Shown: positions 15,839 through 25,035, counted from the first letter of the stretch. The stretch: 64,000 nucleotides of DNA from Nucisporomicrobium flavum (GCF_016464385.1 NZ_JADMLH010000002.1:310001-374000); one strand, 5' to 3'. Numbers and translations: made by a program. Notes: generated from the sequence alone by a model not told the origin.

Positions 15839-16590
15839 TCCTCGGTCTTCTTCTGGCCCGGGTTGCTGAAGATCTTCTGCGTGTCGTCGTACTCGATCAG
15901 GCGGCCGGGCTCGCCGGTCCGGTCGATCGAGAAGAAGCCGGTCTTGTCGCTGACCCGGGCGGCCTGCTGCATGTTGTGCGTGACGATGATGATCGTGAAG
16001 CGGTCCTTCAGCTTGAACATCAGGTCCTCGATCGCCAGCGTCGAGATCGGGTCGAGCGCCGAGCAGGGCTCGTCCATCAGCACGACCTGCGGCTCGACCG
16101 CGATGGTACGGGCGATGCAGAGCCGCTGCTGCTGACCGCCGGACAGCCCCGCGCCGGGCCGGTTCAGCCGGTCCTTCACCTCGTCCCAGAGGTTCGCGGA
16201 CTTCAGCGACTTCTCGGCCGCCTCGTCCAGCACCGCCTTCTTGCGAACCCCGTTGAGCTTCAGGCCGGCGACCACGTTCTCGTAGATGCTCATCGTCGGG
16301 AACGGGTTGGGGCGCTGGAACACCATGCCGATCATCCGGCGTACGGCGGTGACGTCCACGTCCGCGTCGTAGATGTTCTGGTCGTCGATGGTCAGCCGGC
16401 CCTCGATGCGGGCGCCCGGCAGCACCTCGTGCATGCGGTTGATCGACCGCAGGAACGTCGACTTGCCGCAGCCGGACGGGCCGATCAGGGCGGTGATCGT
16501 CTTCGGCTCGACGGTCATCGAGATGCCGTCGATCGCCTTGAACGAGCCGTAGTAGGACGAGACGTTGCTCGCCTCGATGCGCTTGGCCAT
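15814..16590 (-). CDS. pstB: Phosphate ABC transporter ATP-binding protein
   Basis: 258 residues from ATG 16590, with AGAGG 8 nt upstream; an in-frame GTG at 16599 is less well placed. Walker A is [16 protein letters not shown], the ABC signature is [16 protein letters not shown], and Walker B is [16 protein letters not shown]. The [12 protein letters not shown] and [13 protein letters not shown] stretches are specific to PstB. It powers high-affinity phosphate uptake through PstCA. It is the last gene of pstSCAB; phoU is not in the operon. Confidence 0.96.
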   Translation of the reverse strand: MAKRIEASNVSSYYGSFKAIDGISMTVEPKTITALIGPSGCGKSTFLRSINRMHEVLPGARIEGRLTIDDQNIYDADVDVTAVRRMIGMVFQRPNPFPTMSIYENVVAGLKLNGVRKKAVLDEAAEKSLKSANLWDEVKDRLNRPGAGLSGGQQQRLCIARTIAVEPQVVLMDEPCSALDPISTLAIEDLMFKLKDRFTIIIVTHNMQQAARVSDKTGFFSIDRTGEPGRLIEYDDTQKIFSNPGQKKTEDYITGRFG

Positions 16591-16602
16591 GGGGGACACC
16601 TC

Positions 16603-17691
16603 TTACCTGGCGGACAGTCGGTTGCGGCGGGCGAGCAGCTTCGCTGCGATGGTCAGGAGCAGGACCAGGGCGACGAGCGTCAGCGCCGCCGTCCAGGCGC
16701 GGTCCGGCGCGTACTTCGACGCGTCGCCGGCCTGCTGGTAGACGAAGAGCGACAGCGACGACTGGTTGCCGTTGAACGGGTCCATGTTGATCGCGGCGGC
16801 GCCGCCGGCCACGAGCAGCACGGGCGCGGTCTCGCCGGCGGCGCGGGCCACGGCGAGCATGATGCCGGTGACGATGCCGGGCAGGGCGGTCGGCAGGACC
16901 ACCTTCAAGATCGTCTTCCACTGCGGTACGCCCAGCGCGTACGCACCCTCGCGCAGCGGGCCGGGCACGAGCCGCAGCATCTCCTCGGTGGACCGCACGA
17001 TCGTCGGCAGCATCAGCACCGTGAGAGCCAGCGATGCGGCGAAGCCGGAGAACCGGGGTGTGCCGTTGTTGAACCACGGGCTGACGATGAGCACCCAGAA
17101 CGCCAGCACGAACAGGCCGGCCACGATCGACGGGATGCCCGTCATGACGTCGACGAAGAAGCGGACCGTCAGGGCGAACTTGCCGCGGCCGTACTCGACG
17201 AGGTAGATCGCGCCCAGCACACCCAGCGGCACCGCCATCAGCGTGGCGAGCCCGACCTGCTCCAGCGTGCCGACGATCGCGTGGTACGCCCCGCCGTTCG
17301 GGTCCCGCGCGCCGATGTTGTTCATCGAGCTGCCGAAGAAGTCGCCGTCGAGGCGGGCGGCGCCCTTGGAGACCAGCGTCCAGACCACGGACGCCAGCGG
17401 GAGGATCGCCAGCACGCAGGCGGAGTAGATCGCGGTGCGCCACATGCGGTTGCGCGCCGACCGCCGGCCCTCGACCCGGCTCGCGCCGACGTAGAGGCCG
17501 ACGAGGTACAGGGCGGCGCCGAGGACGAGGACGAGCACCCAGTTGCCGATGCCGAGGCCGTACACGACGGCGGCGGAAAGCAGCAGGGCGACGACCGCGA
17601 TGCCGAGGTCAGCGGCGACCGGCAGCTTGCGGGACCGGATGTGGTCCGGCGTCATCACGACGCCCGGGGTTTCTCTTTCCAGCAGACTCAT
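16603..17691 (-). CDS. pstA: Phosphate ABC transporter permease
   Basis: 362 residues from ATG 17691 (GGAG 7 nt upstream). About seven membrane segments are seen; the permease EAA-like loop is LREGAYALGVPQWKTILKVV, and GIMLAVARAAGETAPVLLVA is typical of PstA. The N-terminal part before the core is longer than in enteric PstA and has two extra hydrophobic segments (residues 30-75). The frame runs open upstream through the 54-bp repeats to 17832, but that part overlaps pstC and has no ribosome site, so it is not used. pstB follows after 12 nt. Confidence 0.95.
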   Translation of the reverse strand: MSLLERETPGVVMTPDHIRSRKLPVAADLGIAVVALLLSAAVVYGLGIGNWVLVLVLGAALYLVGLYVGASRVEGRRSARNRMWRTAIYSACVLAILPLASVVWTLVSKGAARLDGDFFGSSMNNIGARDPNGGAYHAIVGTLEQVGLATLMAVPLGVLGAIYLVEYGRGKFALTVRFFVDVMTGIPSIVAGLFVLAFWVLIVSPWFNNGTPRFSGFAASLALTVLMLPTIVRSTEEMLRLVPGPLREGAYALGVPQWKTILKVVLPTALPGIVTGIMLAVARAAGETAPVLLVAGGAAAINMDPFNGNQSSLSLFVYQQAGDASKYAPDRAWTAALTLVALVLLLTIAAKLLARRNRLSAR

Positions 17692-17706
17692 ACTGTGCTC
17701 CACTTC

Positions 17707-17826
17707 GGCATGCCGGCCTGGCCCTGCACTCGCACGCTGGCTTCGGTGCAGGCCGTCATGCTGTGCTTGACGGGCATGCCGGCCTGGCCCTGCACTCGCA
17801 CGCTGGCTTCGGTGCAGGCCGTCATG
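17707..17826. repeat. Perfect 54-bp direct repeat, two copies, in the pstC-pstA gap
   Basis: Copies at 17707-17760 and 17773-17826 are identical and separated by 12 bp. Each contains GGCATGCC, and a dyad pairing CCTGCAC with GTGCAGG that could fold in the transcript. On the coding strand each copy begins ATGACGGCCTGC and stays open as a short peptide frame. Copy 2 includes the pstC stop codon; copy 1 ends 16 nt before pstA. Confidence 0.93.
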
Positions 17827-18895
17827 CCGCACTGTCCCGGAACTCGCGGCGGCGGTAGATGATCGCCCGCGCGGCCATGTTGACGACCAGGGTGATGGCG
17901 AAGAGCAGGAGGCCCGAGGCGATCAGCGCGCCGCGGCCGGTGGCGTTCGCCTCGCCGAAGGTGTTGGCGATGTTCGCGGCGATCGAGTTGCCGCCGCTCT
18001 CGATCACGTTGAACGAGATCACGAACGTGGTGCCCAGGGTCAGGGCCAGGGCGATGGTCTCGCCGAGCGCGCGGCCCAGGCCGAGCATCACCGCGGCGAG
18101 GACGCCGGGCTTGCCGTACGGCAGCACCGCCGTGCGGATCATCTCCCACTTCGTGGCGCCCAGCGCGAGGGCCGCCTCCTCGTTCATCCCGGGCGTCTGC
18201 TGGAACACCTCGCGCGACAGCGAGGTGACGATCGGCAGCACCATGATCGCCAGGACCAGGCTGCCCAGCAGGATCGACCGGCCGAACGGCCCGTCCCCGC
18301 CGAAGATCGGCAGCCACCCGAAGTACTCGTTGAGCCAGACCGAGAAGCTCTTCACCGGCTCGGAGAAGACGTCGCGGCCCCACAGGCCGAACACCACGCT
18401 GGGTACGGCCGCGAGCAGGTCGATGACGAAGCCGAGCGGCGTGGCCAGCCGCTTCGGCGCGTAGTGGGACAGGAAGAGCGCGATGCCCAGGGCGATGGGT
18501 ACCGCGACGATCAGCGCGATGACCGAGGTCAGCACGGTGCCGAAGGCGAGGGCGGCGATGCCGAACCGCGGCTGGGTCTCGTTCGGGAACCAGGCCTTGT
18601 AGGTCAGGAAGTTCTCGGTGTTCGCGTCCAGCGCGGGTACGGCCTTCGAGACCAGGAAGATCGCGATGGCCACGATGATGACGAGCACCATCGCGCCGGC
18701 CGCTGTGCTGAGCCCGCGGAAGCCGGTCTCCATGGAGAACCGGGCCTTCGTGGGGAGCGCGCCCCCGCCGCCCAACGGCGGCCGGTCATCGGGAGGGATC
18801 GGCGACACGCCGTTGCCGGCGGGCCGGGAGTGACGTGCCGTCACAGCCGGTCCGCCGGCGCTGGTGCTCGCCGAGCGGGAGGGATAGTCGCCCAT
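17822..18895 (-). CDS. pstC: Phosphate ABC transporter permease
   Basis: 357 residues from ATG 18895. A Ser/Pro-rich cytosolic N-terminus of about 60 residues precedes six membrane segments. PstC-type motifs are LLAAVPSVVFGLWG, GMNEEAALALGATKWEMIR (EAA loop) and GLGRALGETIALALTLG. It forms the membrane channel with PstA. The final codons and stop run into the second copy of a 54-bp repeat, which means the repeat has defined the present C-terminus (RDSAA). It lies 49 nt after pstS. Confidence 0.95.
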   Translation of the reverse strand: MGDYPSRSASTSAGGPAVTARHSRPAGNGVSPIPPDDRPPLGGGGALPTKARFSMETGFRGLSTAAGAMVLVIIVAIAIFLVSKAVPALDANTENFLTYKAWFPNETQPRFGIAALAFGTVLTSVIALIVAVPIALGIALFLSHYAPKRLATPLGFVIDLLAAVPSVVFGLWGRDVFSEPVKSFSVWLNEYFGWLPIFGGDGPFGRSILLGSLVLAIMVLPIVTSLSREVFQQTPGMNEEAALALGATKWEMIRTAVLPYGKPGVLAAVMLGLGRALGETIALALTLGTTFVISFNVIESGGNSIAANIANTFGEANATGRGALIASGLLLFAITLVVNMAARAIIYRRREFRDSAA

Positions 18896-18944
18896 TCGCT
18901 CGCTCGCTGTCGTCTAGAAGGGGGATCTCTCGGGGGGACCTGGG

Positions 18945-20036
18945 TCAGGAGATCTTCGCGACCGAGGCCGCGACCTTGCTCCGGACCGACTCGGGCAGCG
19001 GGGCGTAGCCCAGCTCACCCAGCGCCGACTGGCCGCCGGTGCTCGAGGTGTAGGTCAGGAAACCCTTGATCGCCGCGGCCTTCGCGCTGCCCTTGCTGCA
19101 GGCGATCTCGTACGTGACCAGCACGATCGGGTACGCGCCGGCCTCGGTCGTGGCGTAGTCGATGTCGAGCGCGACGTCGTCGCCGGTGCCCTTGACCTTG
19201 GCGCCCGCGATGGTCTTGCCGGCGCTCTCGCCGGTCAGCTCGGTGAACTCACCCGCGCCGTTCTTGATCTTCGCCTTCTTCAGGTCGCTGTTCTCGGCGA
19301 AGGAGAGCTCGACGTAGGCGATCGTGCCGGCGGTGCTCTTCACCAGCGAGGCGACGCCGTCGGACTTGTTGGCGCCGGTGCCGCCCGGGGCCTTCCACGC
19401 CTTGGCGTGGTCGTACGACCAGTCACTGGCGGCGCTCTTGCTCAGGTACTTGGTGAAGTTGTCGGTCGTGCCGGACTCGTCCGAGCGGTGCACGGCCTGG
19501 ATCGCGGCGTCCGGCAGCTTCGCGCCCGAGTTCTCGGCGGCGATGGCCGGGTCGTTCCACTTCTTGATCTTGCCCGAGAAGATCTTCGCCAGCGTCGGGG
19601 CGGAGAACTGGAGGTTGTCCGCGCCGTCGACGTTGTAGACGATCGCGATCGGGCCGACCACCATCGGGAGGTTGAGCGCCTGGCCGCCGGGGCACTTGGC
19701 GTTCGCCTGCGGCTGCTCCTCCTCCTTGAGGGCGGAGTCCGAACCGACGAAGTCGGCGGTGCCGGCGATGAACGCCTGGATGCCCGCGCCGGAGCCGGTC
19801 GACTCGTAGCCGATCTGCGCGCCCGAGCACTGGCCCTGGTACGTCTTGATCCACTCGTCCATCGCGTTCTTCTGCGCGGATGAGCCCTGCGCGGTCAGCT
19901 GGCCCGTGGCGCAGCTGCCGCTCGCGGCGGAGGCGCCACCGGCGGCGGGCGAGTCGGTGTTGTCAGAGCCGCACGCGGTCAGCGCGAAGGCGGCGGTCAT
20001 GGCAATGCCGGCAACGTAGTACCGCTGGAGCTTCAC
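18945..20036 (-). CDS. pstS: Phosphate-binding lipoprotein of the Pst transporter
   Basis: 363 residues from GTG 20036. The lipoprotein signal ends in the lipobox LTAC, cleaving before Cys22, and is followed by a Ser/Ala-rich linker. Phosphate-ligand motifs include TAQGSSAQ, YESTGSGAGIQAF, DFVGSDSALKEEE and HRSDESGTTDNFTKYL. It captures phosphate outside the membrane and delivers it to PstCA. It is the first gene of the operon, with a candidate TAGCTT -10 box and a PHO-box-like repeat upstream. Confidence 0.96.
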   Translation of the reverse strand: MKLQRYYVAGIAMTAAFALTACGSDNTDSPAAGGASAASGSCATGQLTAQGSSAQKNAMDEWIKTYQGQCSGAQIGYESTGSGAGIQAFIAGTADFVGSDSALKEEEQPQANAKCPGGQALNLPMVVGPIAIVYNVDGADNLQFSAPTLAKIFSGKIKKWNDPAIAAENSGAKLPDAAIQAVHRSDESGTTDNFTKYLSKSAASDWSYDHAKAWKAPGGTGANKSDGVASLVKSTAGTIAYVELSFAENSDLKKAKIKNGAGEFTELTGESAGKTIAGAKVKGTGDDVALDIDYATTEAGAYPIVLVTYEIACSKGSAKAAAIKGFLTYTSSTGGQSALGELGYAPLPESVRSKVAASVAKIS

Positions 20037-20083
20037 GGTTTTCCCTTCGAATGATCGGCCGAACTCTCATCGGCACACCCGGA

Positions 20084-20089
20084 AAGCTA
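20084..20089 (-). promoter_or_regulatory. Candidate -10 box (TAGCTT) of pstS
   Basis: Minus-strand TAGCTT would start transcription near 20077, leaving a leader of about 40 nt with an AAGGG ribosome site before GTG 20036. The PHO-box-like repeat begins about 28 bp upstream, as expected for an activated promoter. Confidence 0.45.
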
Positions 20090-20116
20090 GGAGGGCCAGG
20101 TGACCGGCTCCCCGGG

Positions 20117-20138
20117 CCTACATGAACGAAGGGTGAAC
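20117..20138 (-). promoter_or_regulatory. PHO-box-like direct repeat upstream of pstS
   Basis: Two contiguous 11-mers in the orientation of pstS, GTTCACCCTTC and GTTCATGTAGG, match actinobacterial PhoP-binding units. A further single unit, GTTCACTCAAC, lies at 20183-20193. Phosphate-starvation induction through PhoP is inferred. Confidence 0.65.
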
Positions 20139-20279
20139 GGTTCGACCCCGGCTCGTTGCCTTTGGCTGAGGAGGGGTTGTCCGTTGAGTGAACCGCGACG
20201 CGACTGGGCGGATTGTCCGTCAGTATCCGTTAACCTGCGACGCTTCGACGTGGCGCGCGCCACTGGCCCGGGACAGGCA

Positions 20280-20302
20280 TATAGCTGCATAATACAGCTA
20301 TA
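20280..20302. promoter_or_regulatory. AT-rich inverted repeat (operator candidate) before the MFS gene
   Basis: Arms TATAGCTG and CAGCTATA flank CATAATA. The site stands out as AT-rich, overlaps a possible -10 (CATAAT) and ends 24 nt before ATG 20327. The symmetry and position fit a MarR- or TetR-type repressor site, but no such regulator gene is adjacent. Confidence 0.6.
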
Positions 20303-20326
20303 ACCATCACCCCGGGAGATCGCTCC

Positions 20327-22033
20327 ATGACCGCACCGCACGGCCACAAGCCGGCCACCAACCCGTTCAAACAGCCCCGAGCCGTCTGGGCGGTGGCGTT
20401 CGCCTGCGTCATCTCGTTCATGGGCATCGGGCTCGTCGACCCGATCCTGCCCGCGCTGGCGAAGGACCTGCACGCGTCGCCGAGCCAGGTCTCCCTGCTG
20501 TTCACCAGCTACCTGGTCGTGACGGCGGTCGCGATGCTCGTGGCCGGCGCCGTCGCCAGCCGGATCGGCCCCAAGCGCACGCTCATCGTCGGGCTGCTGA
20601 TCATCGTGGTCTTCGCCGCGCTGGCCGGCACCTCCGACACCGTCGGGCAGATCGTCGGCTTCCGGGCCGGCTGGGGGCTCGGCAACGCGCTGTTCATCGC
20701 CACCAGCCTCGCGGTCATCGTGGCGTCGGCGACCAGCGGCTTCGCCGGCGCGATCATCCTCTACGAGACCGCGCTGGGCCTCGGCATCGCGGTCGGCCCG
20801 CTGCTCGGCGGCGAGCTCGGCAGCATCAGCTGGCGGGGCCCGTTCTTCGGCGTCGCGGTGCTGATGGCGATCGCGATGGTCGCCACGATCGCCTTCGTCC
20901 CGGCGCTGCCCAAGCCGGCCCGGCCCACCTCGGTGGCCGCCCCGCTCCAGGCGCTGCGCCACCGCGGCCTGCTCACCATGGGCATCATGGCGCTGCTCTA
21001 CAACTGGGGCTTCTTCACGATGCTCGGCTACGCGCCGTACCCGATGGAGCTGGACGCCCACAAGCTCGGGCTGGTCTTCACCGGCTGGGGCCTGCTCGTC
21101 GCGATCTTCAGCGTCTTCGTCGCGCCGCGGCTGCAGGCGCGCTTCGGCACCGCCCCGGTCCTCTACGCGAACATGGCGGCGCTCGCCGTGGTCATGGTGG
21201 TGATCGCGGCCGGCGTGACCACCCCCGCCACCGTCATCACCGCGGTGATCGTCAGCGGCGCGTTCATCGGCATCAACAACACGCTCACCACCCAGGCGGT
21301 CATGCTGGTCGCGCCGGTCGAACGCCCGGTGGCCTCGTCGGCGTACGGCTTCGTCCGCTTCATCGGCGGCGGGCTGGCCCCGTACGCGGCCGGCAGGCTG
21401 GCGGACGCCCTCGACCTCAGCGTGCCGTTCTACGTCGGCGGCGTGGCGTTCCTGCTGGCGATCCCGGTGCTGGCGACCGGCCACAAGCTGGTGGCGGCCG
21501 CCGAGTCGGGCACGGCTCCCGCGGCGCTGGAGCCCGTCGGGCTGGCCACGGCGCCCGGCTCGCGCCCGGTGGTCGTTGCGGTCGGCGCCACCCCGGACGC
21601 CGGCGGGATCGTCGACGCGGCCGCGGCCATCGCCCGCGACCAGGGCAGCCCGCTCGAGGTCGTCCGGGTCCGCGAGACCGTGGTGATCGAGGAGCTCGCC
21701 ATCGAGCCCGAGGACGGGGAGGACGCCCGCGCTGCGGTCCGCGCGCACCTCGACCGGCTCGCGGCACAGGGCATCGCGGCGACCGGGCTCGTGCTGACCA
21801 GCGTCGGCGACCACGCGGCGGCCGGCCGGGTGCTGGCCCAGCACGCCGAGGACGTCGCCGCGCGCGCTGTCGCGGTGGGACGGTCCCCGCGCGGGCCCGC
21901 CGCCCAGTTCGCCGACGGCAGCTTCACCGCGGCCCTGACTCACGCCGCCGCGTGCACGGTGGTGCTCGTCCGGCCGGAGGAAGAGCCGTACACGCTGACC
22001 GCGGCGACGCTGCACGAGCTGCGGGGCGTGTAG
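20327..22033 (+). CDS. MFS transporter fused to a C-terminal universal stress protein-like domain
   Basis: 568 residues. Residues 20-395 form a DHA1-type major facilitator with about 12 membrane segments; motif A is GAVASRIGPKRTLIVG after the second segment, and GLGNALFIATSLAVI and GPLLGGELG resemble drug-proton antiporters. Residues from about 410 are soluble and resemble a USP/Rossmann domain: PVVVAVGATPDAGGIVDAA, LEVVRVRETVVI, RVLAQHAEDVAARAVAVG and CTVVLVRPEEEP. This fusion suggests nucleotide or stress-linked gating of an efflux pump; the substrate is unknown. Confidence 0.8.
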   Translation: MTAPHGHKPATNPFKQPRAVWAVAFACVISFMGIGLVDPILPALAKDLHASPSQVSLLFTSYLVVTAVAMLVAGAVASRIGPKRTLIVGLLIIVVFAALAGTSDTVGQIVGFRAGWGLGNALFIATSLAVIVASATSGFAGAIILYETALGLGIAVGPLLGGELGSISWRGPFFGVAVLMAIAMVATIAFVPALPKPARPTSVAAPLQALRHRGLLTMGIMALLYNWGFFTMLGYAPYPMELDAHKLGLVFTGWGLLVAIFSVFVAPRLQARFGTAPVLYANMAALAVVMVVIAAGVTTPATVITAVIVSGAFIGINNTLTTQAVMLVAPVERPVASSAYGFVRFIGGGLAPYAAGRLADALDLSVPFYVGGVAFLLAIPVLATGHKLVAAAESGTAPAALEPVGLATAPGSRPVVVAVGATPDAGGIVDAAAAIARDQGSPLEVVRVRETVVIEELAIEPEDGEDARAAVRAHLDRLAAQGIAATGLVLTSVGDHAAAGRVLAQHAEDVAARAVAVGRSPRGPAAQFADGSFTAALTHAAACTVVLVRPEEEPYTLTAATLHELRGV

Positions 22034-22055
22034 TGCCGGGCAGGTCTGAGGTCGG

Positions 22056-22925
22056 TCAGGCGGGGCGCTGGTACTGCACGTCGGTCGAGTAGATGTCGAA
22101 GCCGAGGCGGCGGTAGAGGGCGACGGCCGCGGTGTTCGACTCGTCCACATAGAGCAGGGCGTCGCGCAGGCCCTGCGAGGCGAGGTGGCGCAGGCCGGCC
22201 ACGCTCAGCGCCGCGCCGAGCCCGCGGCGGTGGCCGCCCGGGTCGACGCCGAGCACGTAGATCTCGCCGAGGGCCGGCTCGTCGCCCTCCGGCGGGTGCA
22301 CCTTGGTCCAGTGGAAGCCGGCCAGCCGGTCGTCCGGGTCCACGGCGAGCAGGAAGCCGGCCGGGTCGAACCACGGCTCGGCGAAGCGCAGCCGCAGGTC
22401 GTCGGCGGTCCAGCGGCCCTGCTCGGGGTGGTGCGCGAAGGCCCGGGAGTTGACGCCCAGCCAGGCCTCGTCGTCCGCGCCCGGCACGAACGCGCGCAGC
22501 GAGAGCCCGTCCGGCAGTGGCACATCCGGCAGGTCGGCGAGCGGGCGGCGCATCTGCCAGAGCACGCGGGCGCGGGTGAAGCCGTTGCGCTCCGCGAAGG
22601 CCCGGGCGGCCGGCTCGTCGCCGTGCGCCCAGAACTGCAGGTCGCCGGTGCCCGCCGCGGCGAGCAGCGCGGTGCCGTGACCGCGCAGGCGGTGCTTCGG
22701 GTGCACGACCAGTTCGCCGGACGACCCGGCGAGGTACGCGTACCCGGCGAGCTCACCCCCGTCGGCGCGCGAGAGCAGGTGGCGGTGGGCAGTGCCGCGC
22801 AGGCCCAGGACGCCGTCCTCGGACAGCGGAGACACGCCGTCGGCCTCGTCCGCCGCGGCGGCCAGCGCGAGCACGTCGGCCACCTCGGCGGAGGTCAGCC
22901 GGTCCGAGGACCGGACGTCCGTCAT
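22056..22925 (-). CDS. mshD: Mycothiol synthase
   Basis: 289 residues with two tandem GNAT domains. The N-terminal domain carries VVHPKHRLRGHGTALL; the C-terminal active domain carries IYVLGVDPGGHRRGLGAALS and ESNTAAVALYRRLGF. MshD acetylates Cys-GlcN-Ins with acetyl-CoA in the last step of mycothiol synthesis, so the organism uses mycothiol as its main thiol; the mycothiol-dependent isomerase-family gene at 40.8 kb fits. Its start is 10 nt after the glnR stop, indicating a glnR-mshD unit, an order shared with mycobacteria. Confidence 0.94.
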   Translation of the reverse strand: MTDVRSSDRLTSAEVADVLALAAAADEADGVSPLSEDGVLGLRGTAHRHLLSRADGGELAGYAYLAGSSGELVVHPKHRLRGHGTALLAAAGTGDLQFWAHGDEPAARAFAERNGFTRARVLWQMRRPLADLPDVPLPDGLSLRAFVPGADDEAWLGVNSRAFAHHPEQGRWTADDLRLRFAEPWFDPAGFLLAVDPDDRLAGFHWTKVHPPEGDEPALGEIYVLGVDPGGHRRGLGAALSVAGLRHLASQGLRDALLYVDESNTAAVALYRRLGFDIYSTDVQYQRPA

Positions 22926-22935
22926 CTGCGGCGGC

Positions 22936-23658
22936 TCAGACCGGCAGCGAGACGGGCTCGTTGTCGGGGAGCTGGCGGCCGGACGGCGGGACCACGAACT
23001 TGTAGCCCACCTGGCGCACGGTGCCGATCATCGACTCGTACTCCGAGCCGAGCTTGGCGCGCAGCCGCCGCACGTGCACGTCGACCGTGCGCGTGCCGCC
23101 GAAGTAGTCGTAGCCCCAGACCTCGCGCAGCAGCTGGTCGCGGGTGAAAACCCGGCCGGGGTGCTGGGCGAGGAACTTGAGCAGCTCGAACTCCTTGTAC
23201 GTGAGGTCGAGCGGGCGGCCCTTGAGCTTGGCCGCGTACGTGTCCGGGTCGATCATGAGCTCGCCGGCGCGGATGGAGCCGCCCGCACCCGCCGTGGCGT
23301 TCGACAGCCGGCCGACGCCCAGGCGCAGCCGGGCCTCGACCTCGGCCGGACCGGCGCTGGCCAGGATGACGTCGTCGACGCCCCAGTCGGCGTTGAGCGC
23401 GATCAGGCCCGCCTCGGTCACCACTGCGACCAGCGGCACGCCGATGCCGGTGGCGTGCAGCATGCGGCAGGTGGCCCGGGCTTCGGAGAGCTCCGAACGG
23501 GCGTCGACGAGCACGGCGTCCGGGCTCGGCCCGGAAACCAGAGTGCGTACGTCGCGGGGCGCCGTACGCACGGTGTGGGGCAGCAGGTCCAGCGCGGGAA
23601 GCACGGCGGAGGGTTCGCCGGCACGCGTCGTCACCAACAGGAGGATTTCCACACTCAC
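22936..23658 (-). CDS. glnR: GlnR-type global nitrogen response regulator (winged helix)
   Basis: 240 residues from GTG 23658; GTG 23652 is almost as good and both have GAGG upstream. The receiver domain (1-115) has the GlnR-specific [44 protein letters not shown] and [15 protein letters not shown]. The winged helix includes [38 protein letters not shown] and [11 protein letters not shown]. Actinobacterial GlnR acts without a cognate kinase and controls glutamine synthetase and ammonium uptake genes. Order glnR-mshD is conserved among actinobacteria. Confidence 0.88.
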   Translation of the reverse strand: MSVEILLLVTTRAGEPSAVLPALDLLPHTVRTAPRDVRTLVSGPSPDAVLVDARSELSEARATCRMLHATGIGVPLVAVVTEAGLIALNADWGVDDVILASAGPAEVEARLRLGVGRLSNATAGAGGSIRAGELMIDPDTYAAKLKGRPLDLTYKEFELLKFLAQHPGRVFTRDQLLREVWGYDYFGGTRTVDVHVRRLRAKLGSEYESMIGTVRQVGYKFVVPPSGRQLPDNEPVSLPV

Positions 23659-23955
23659 CTCGATCCTCGCGGCACGGGGCCGCTCGGGTGACCCGGTCTG
23701 CGCGGCACAGCTGGCGAGCAGCCGAGAACTGCGCAACCGGAGGGTCTCGTCCCGGCGTCACCGACGGGTGGGCTGCGCATACCTTAACCGATGCATCTGC
23801 TCGAAAGCCCTCTCCGGATCATCGAGTGATGTGATGAACGCCCTCGAGGTGACCGAACGGCCGAGTCGTGACCATCCGTTCACCCGACCGTCGCACGCGA
23901 AGAACCTCGGGCGGCGATGGGGACGTGGCGGCCCGGGTCTGGCACCATCGCAGGC
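23659..23955. other. 297-bp divergent intergenic region of glnR
   Basis: No gene is seen. On the minus strand TAAGGT (23781-23786) could be the glnR -10, giving a leader of about 115 nt. A single PHO-like 11-mer GTTCACCCGAC occurs near 23878 without a partner. Nothing else stands out. Confidence 0.4.
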
Positions 23956-24963
23956 GTGTTGCCCTCCAGCCCGCGTGACCGTGACTCCTGGGACGAAGAC
24001 GTCTCCCGGGAGATCGCGCGTGCCGCGCCCGCCCGGTCGTCCTCGGGCTTCTACGCGGGCGCGCCGGAGAAGGACCCGGTGACCGTACGCCCGATCGAGG
24101 ACGCGGACGACGAGCACGAGGAGGAGATCCCGGTCGCCCCGGTCCGCCGCCAGTTGTCGGTGGCGATCGCCGGCTTCTCGGTGCTGCTGGGCGCGGGCCT
24201 GATCCTGGGCGCACAGACGTCCGGCCCGGATGCGCGGCTGCCGTACGCGATCGTGCTGTTCGGAGTGCAGCTGCTGTACATCCTGGCGTTCACGATGGCG
24301 GTGCGGCCCCCGGCGGCCGGAACCGTCGCCGGGGTCTGCGTGGTGGCCGGCGCCGTCGCCGACCGGATGGCGGTGACCACCGAGCCGGCCGCGCTCCTGC
24401 CGCTGGTGTACGTGCTGGCCGCCGCCTATGCGGCCGCGCTGATAGGGCAGACCGTCCGGGCCGCCGACCGGGCCCGCCTGCGCGACTCGCTCGGCGGCAC
24501 GTTCCTCGTCGTGCTCGGCGTGGTGTCGTTCGCCCTGCCGATCCTGCTGACCAGGAAGCCCGTCGGCACCCAGGCGCTGCTGGTCTGTCTCACCGCGGTC
24601 GGCGTCTCGCTGATGGTCGCGCACCTGATCGACGCGGTGTGGCCCAAGCCGCGGATCGCGCCGCAGGTGCCGCGCGGCGCCACCGGCATCATCGTCGGCG
24701 CGATGCTCGGCACGCTCGCCGCCGCCGCGCTGGGCAGCGTGCTGGTGCTGCCGTTCACGCCGGCCAAGGGCGCGGTGCTCGGCCTCGTCGTCGCGGTCAT
24801 CGCCGGCCTGGTCGACCTCGCCGTGAACTACTCCGAGGCCGGGCGCAGCATGGCCGGCGAGGCGCCCACCCTGTGGGTCGCCCGGCACATGCAGGGCCCG
24901 CTCGGCGCCTTCGGCCTGAGCCTGCCGGCCACGTACGCCCTGACAGTTCTCTACCTGTCCTGA
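23956..24963 (+). CDS. Conserved integral membrane protein
   Basis: 335 residues from GTG 23956. A charged N-terminus with an acidic run (EDADDEHEEEI) precedes about eight membrane segments: LSVAIAGFSVLLGAGLILG, YAIVLFGVQLLYILAF and GGTFLVVLGVVSFALPILL are clear. The last part, GAVLGLVVAVIAGLVDLAVNY, faintly recalls the end of phosphatidate cytidylyltransferases, but the CdsA signature is absent, so I assign no function. It lies 72 nt before the LmeA-like gene on the same strand. Confidence 0.7.
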   Translation: MLPSSPRDRDSWDEDVSREIARAAPARSSSGFYAGAPEKDPVTVRPIEDADDEHEEEIPVAPVRRQLSVAIAGFSVLLGAGLILGAQTSGPDARLPYAIVLFGVQLLYILAFTMAVRPPAAGTVAGVCVVAGAVADRMAVTTEPAALLPLVYVLAAAYAAALIGQTVRAADRARLRDSLGGTFLVVLGVVSFALPILLTRKPVGTQALLVCLTAVGVSLMVAHLIDAVWPKPRIAPQVPRGATGIIVGAMLGTLAAAALGSVLVLPFTPAKGAVLGLVVAVIAGLVDLAVNYSEAGRSMAGEAPTLWVARHMQGPLGAFGLSLPATYALTVLYLS

Positions 24964-25035
24964 GCAAGTGTCCCGGCACCTGGCAGTGGGCATATACCGT
25001 GCCCAGTCCCGCGACGGCGGCAACAAGGAGGACCG

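Noticed and set aside
17692..17832. N-terminal extension of pstA through the 54-bp repeats
   Set aside because: It overlaps the pstC end, has no ribosome site, and its residues are just translated repeat; ATG 17691 has GGAG 7 nt upstream.
23956..24963. Phosphatidate cytidylyltransferase
   Set aside because: Only a faint similarity in the last hydrophobic part; the family signature is missing.
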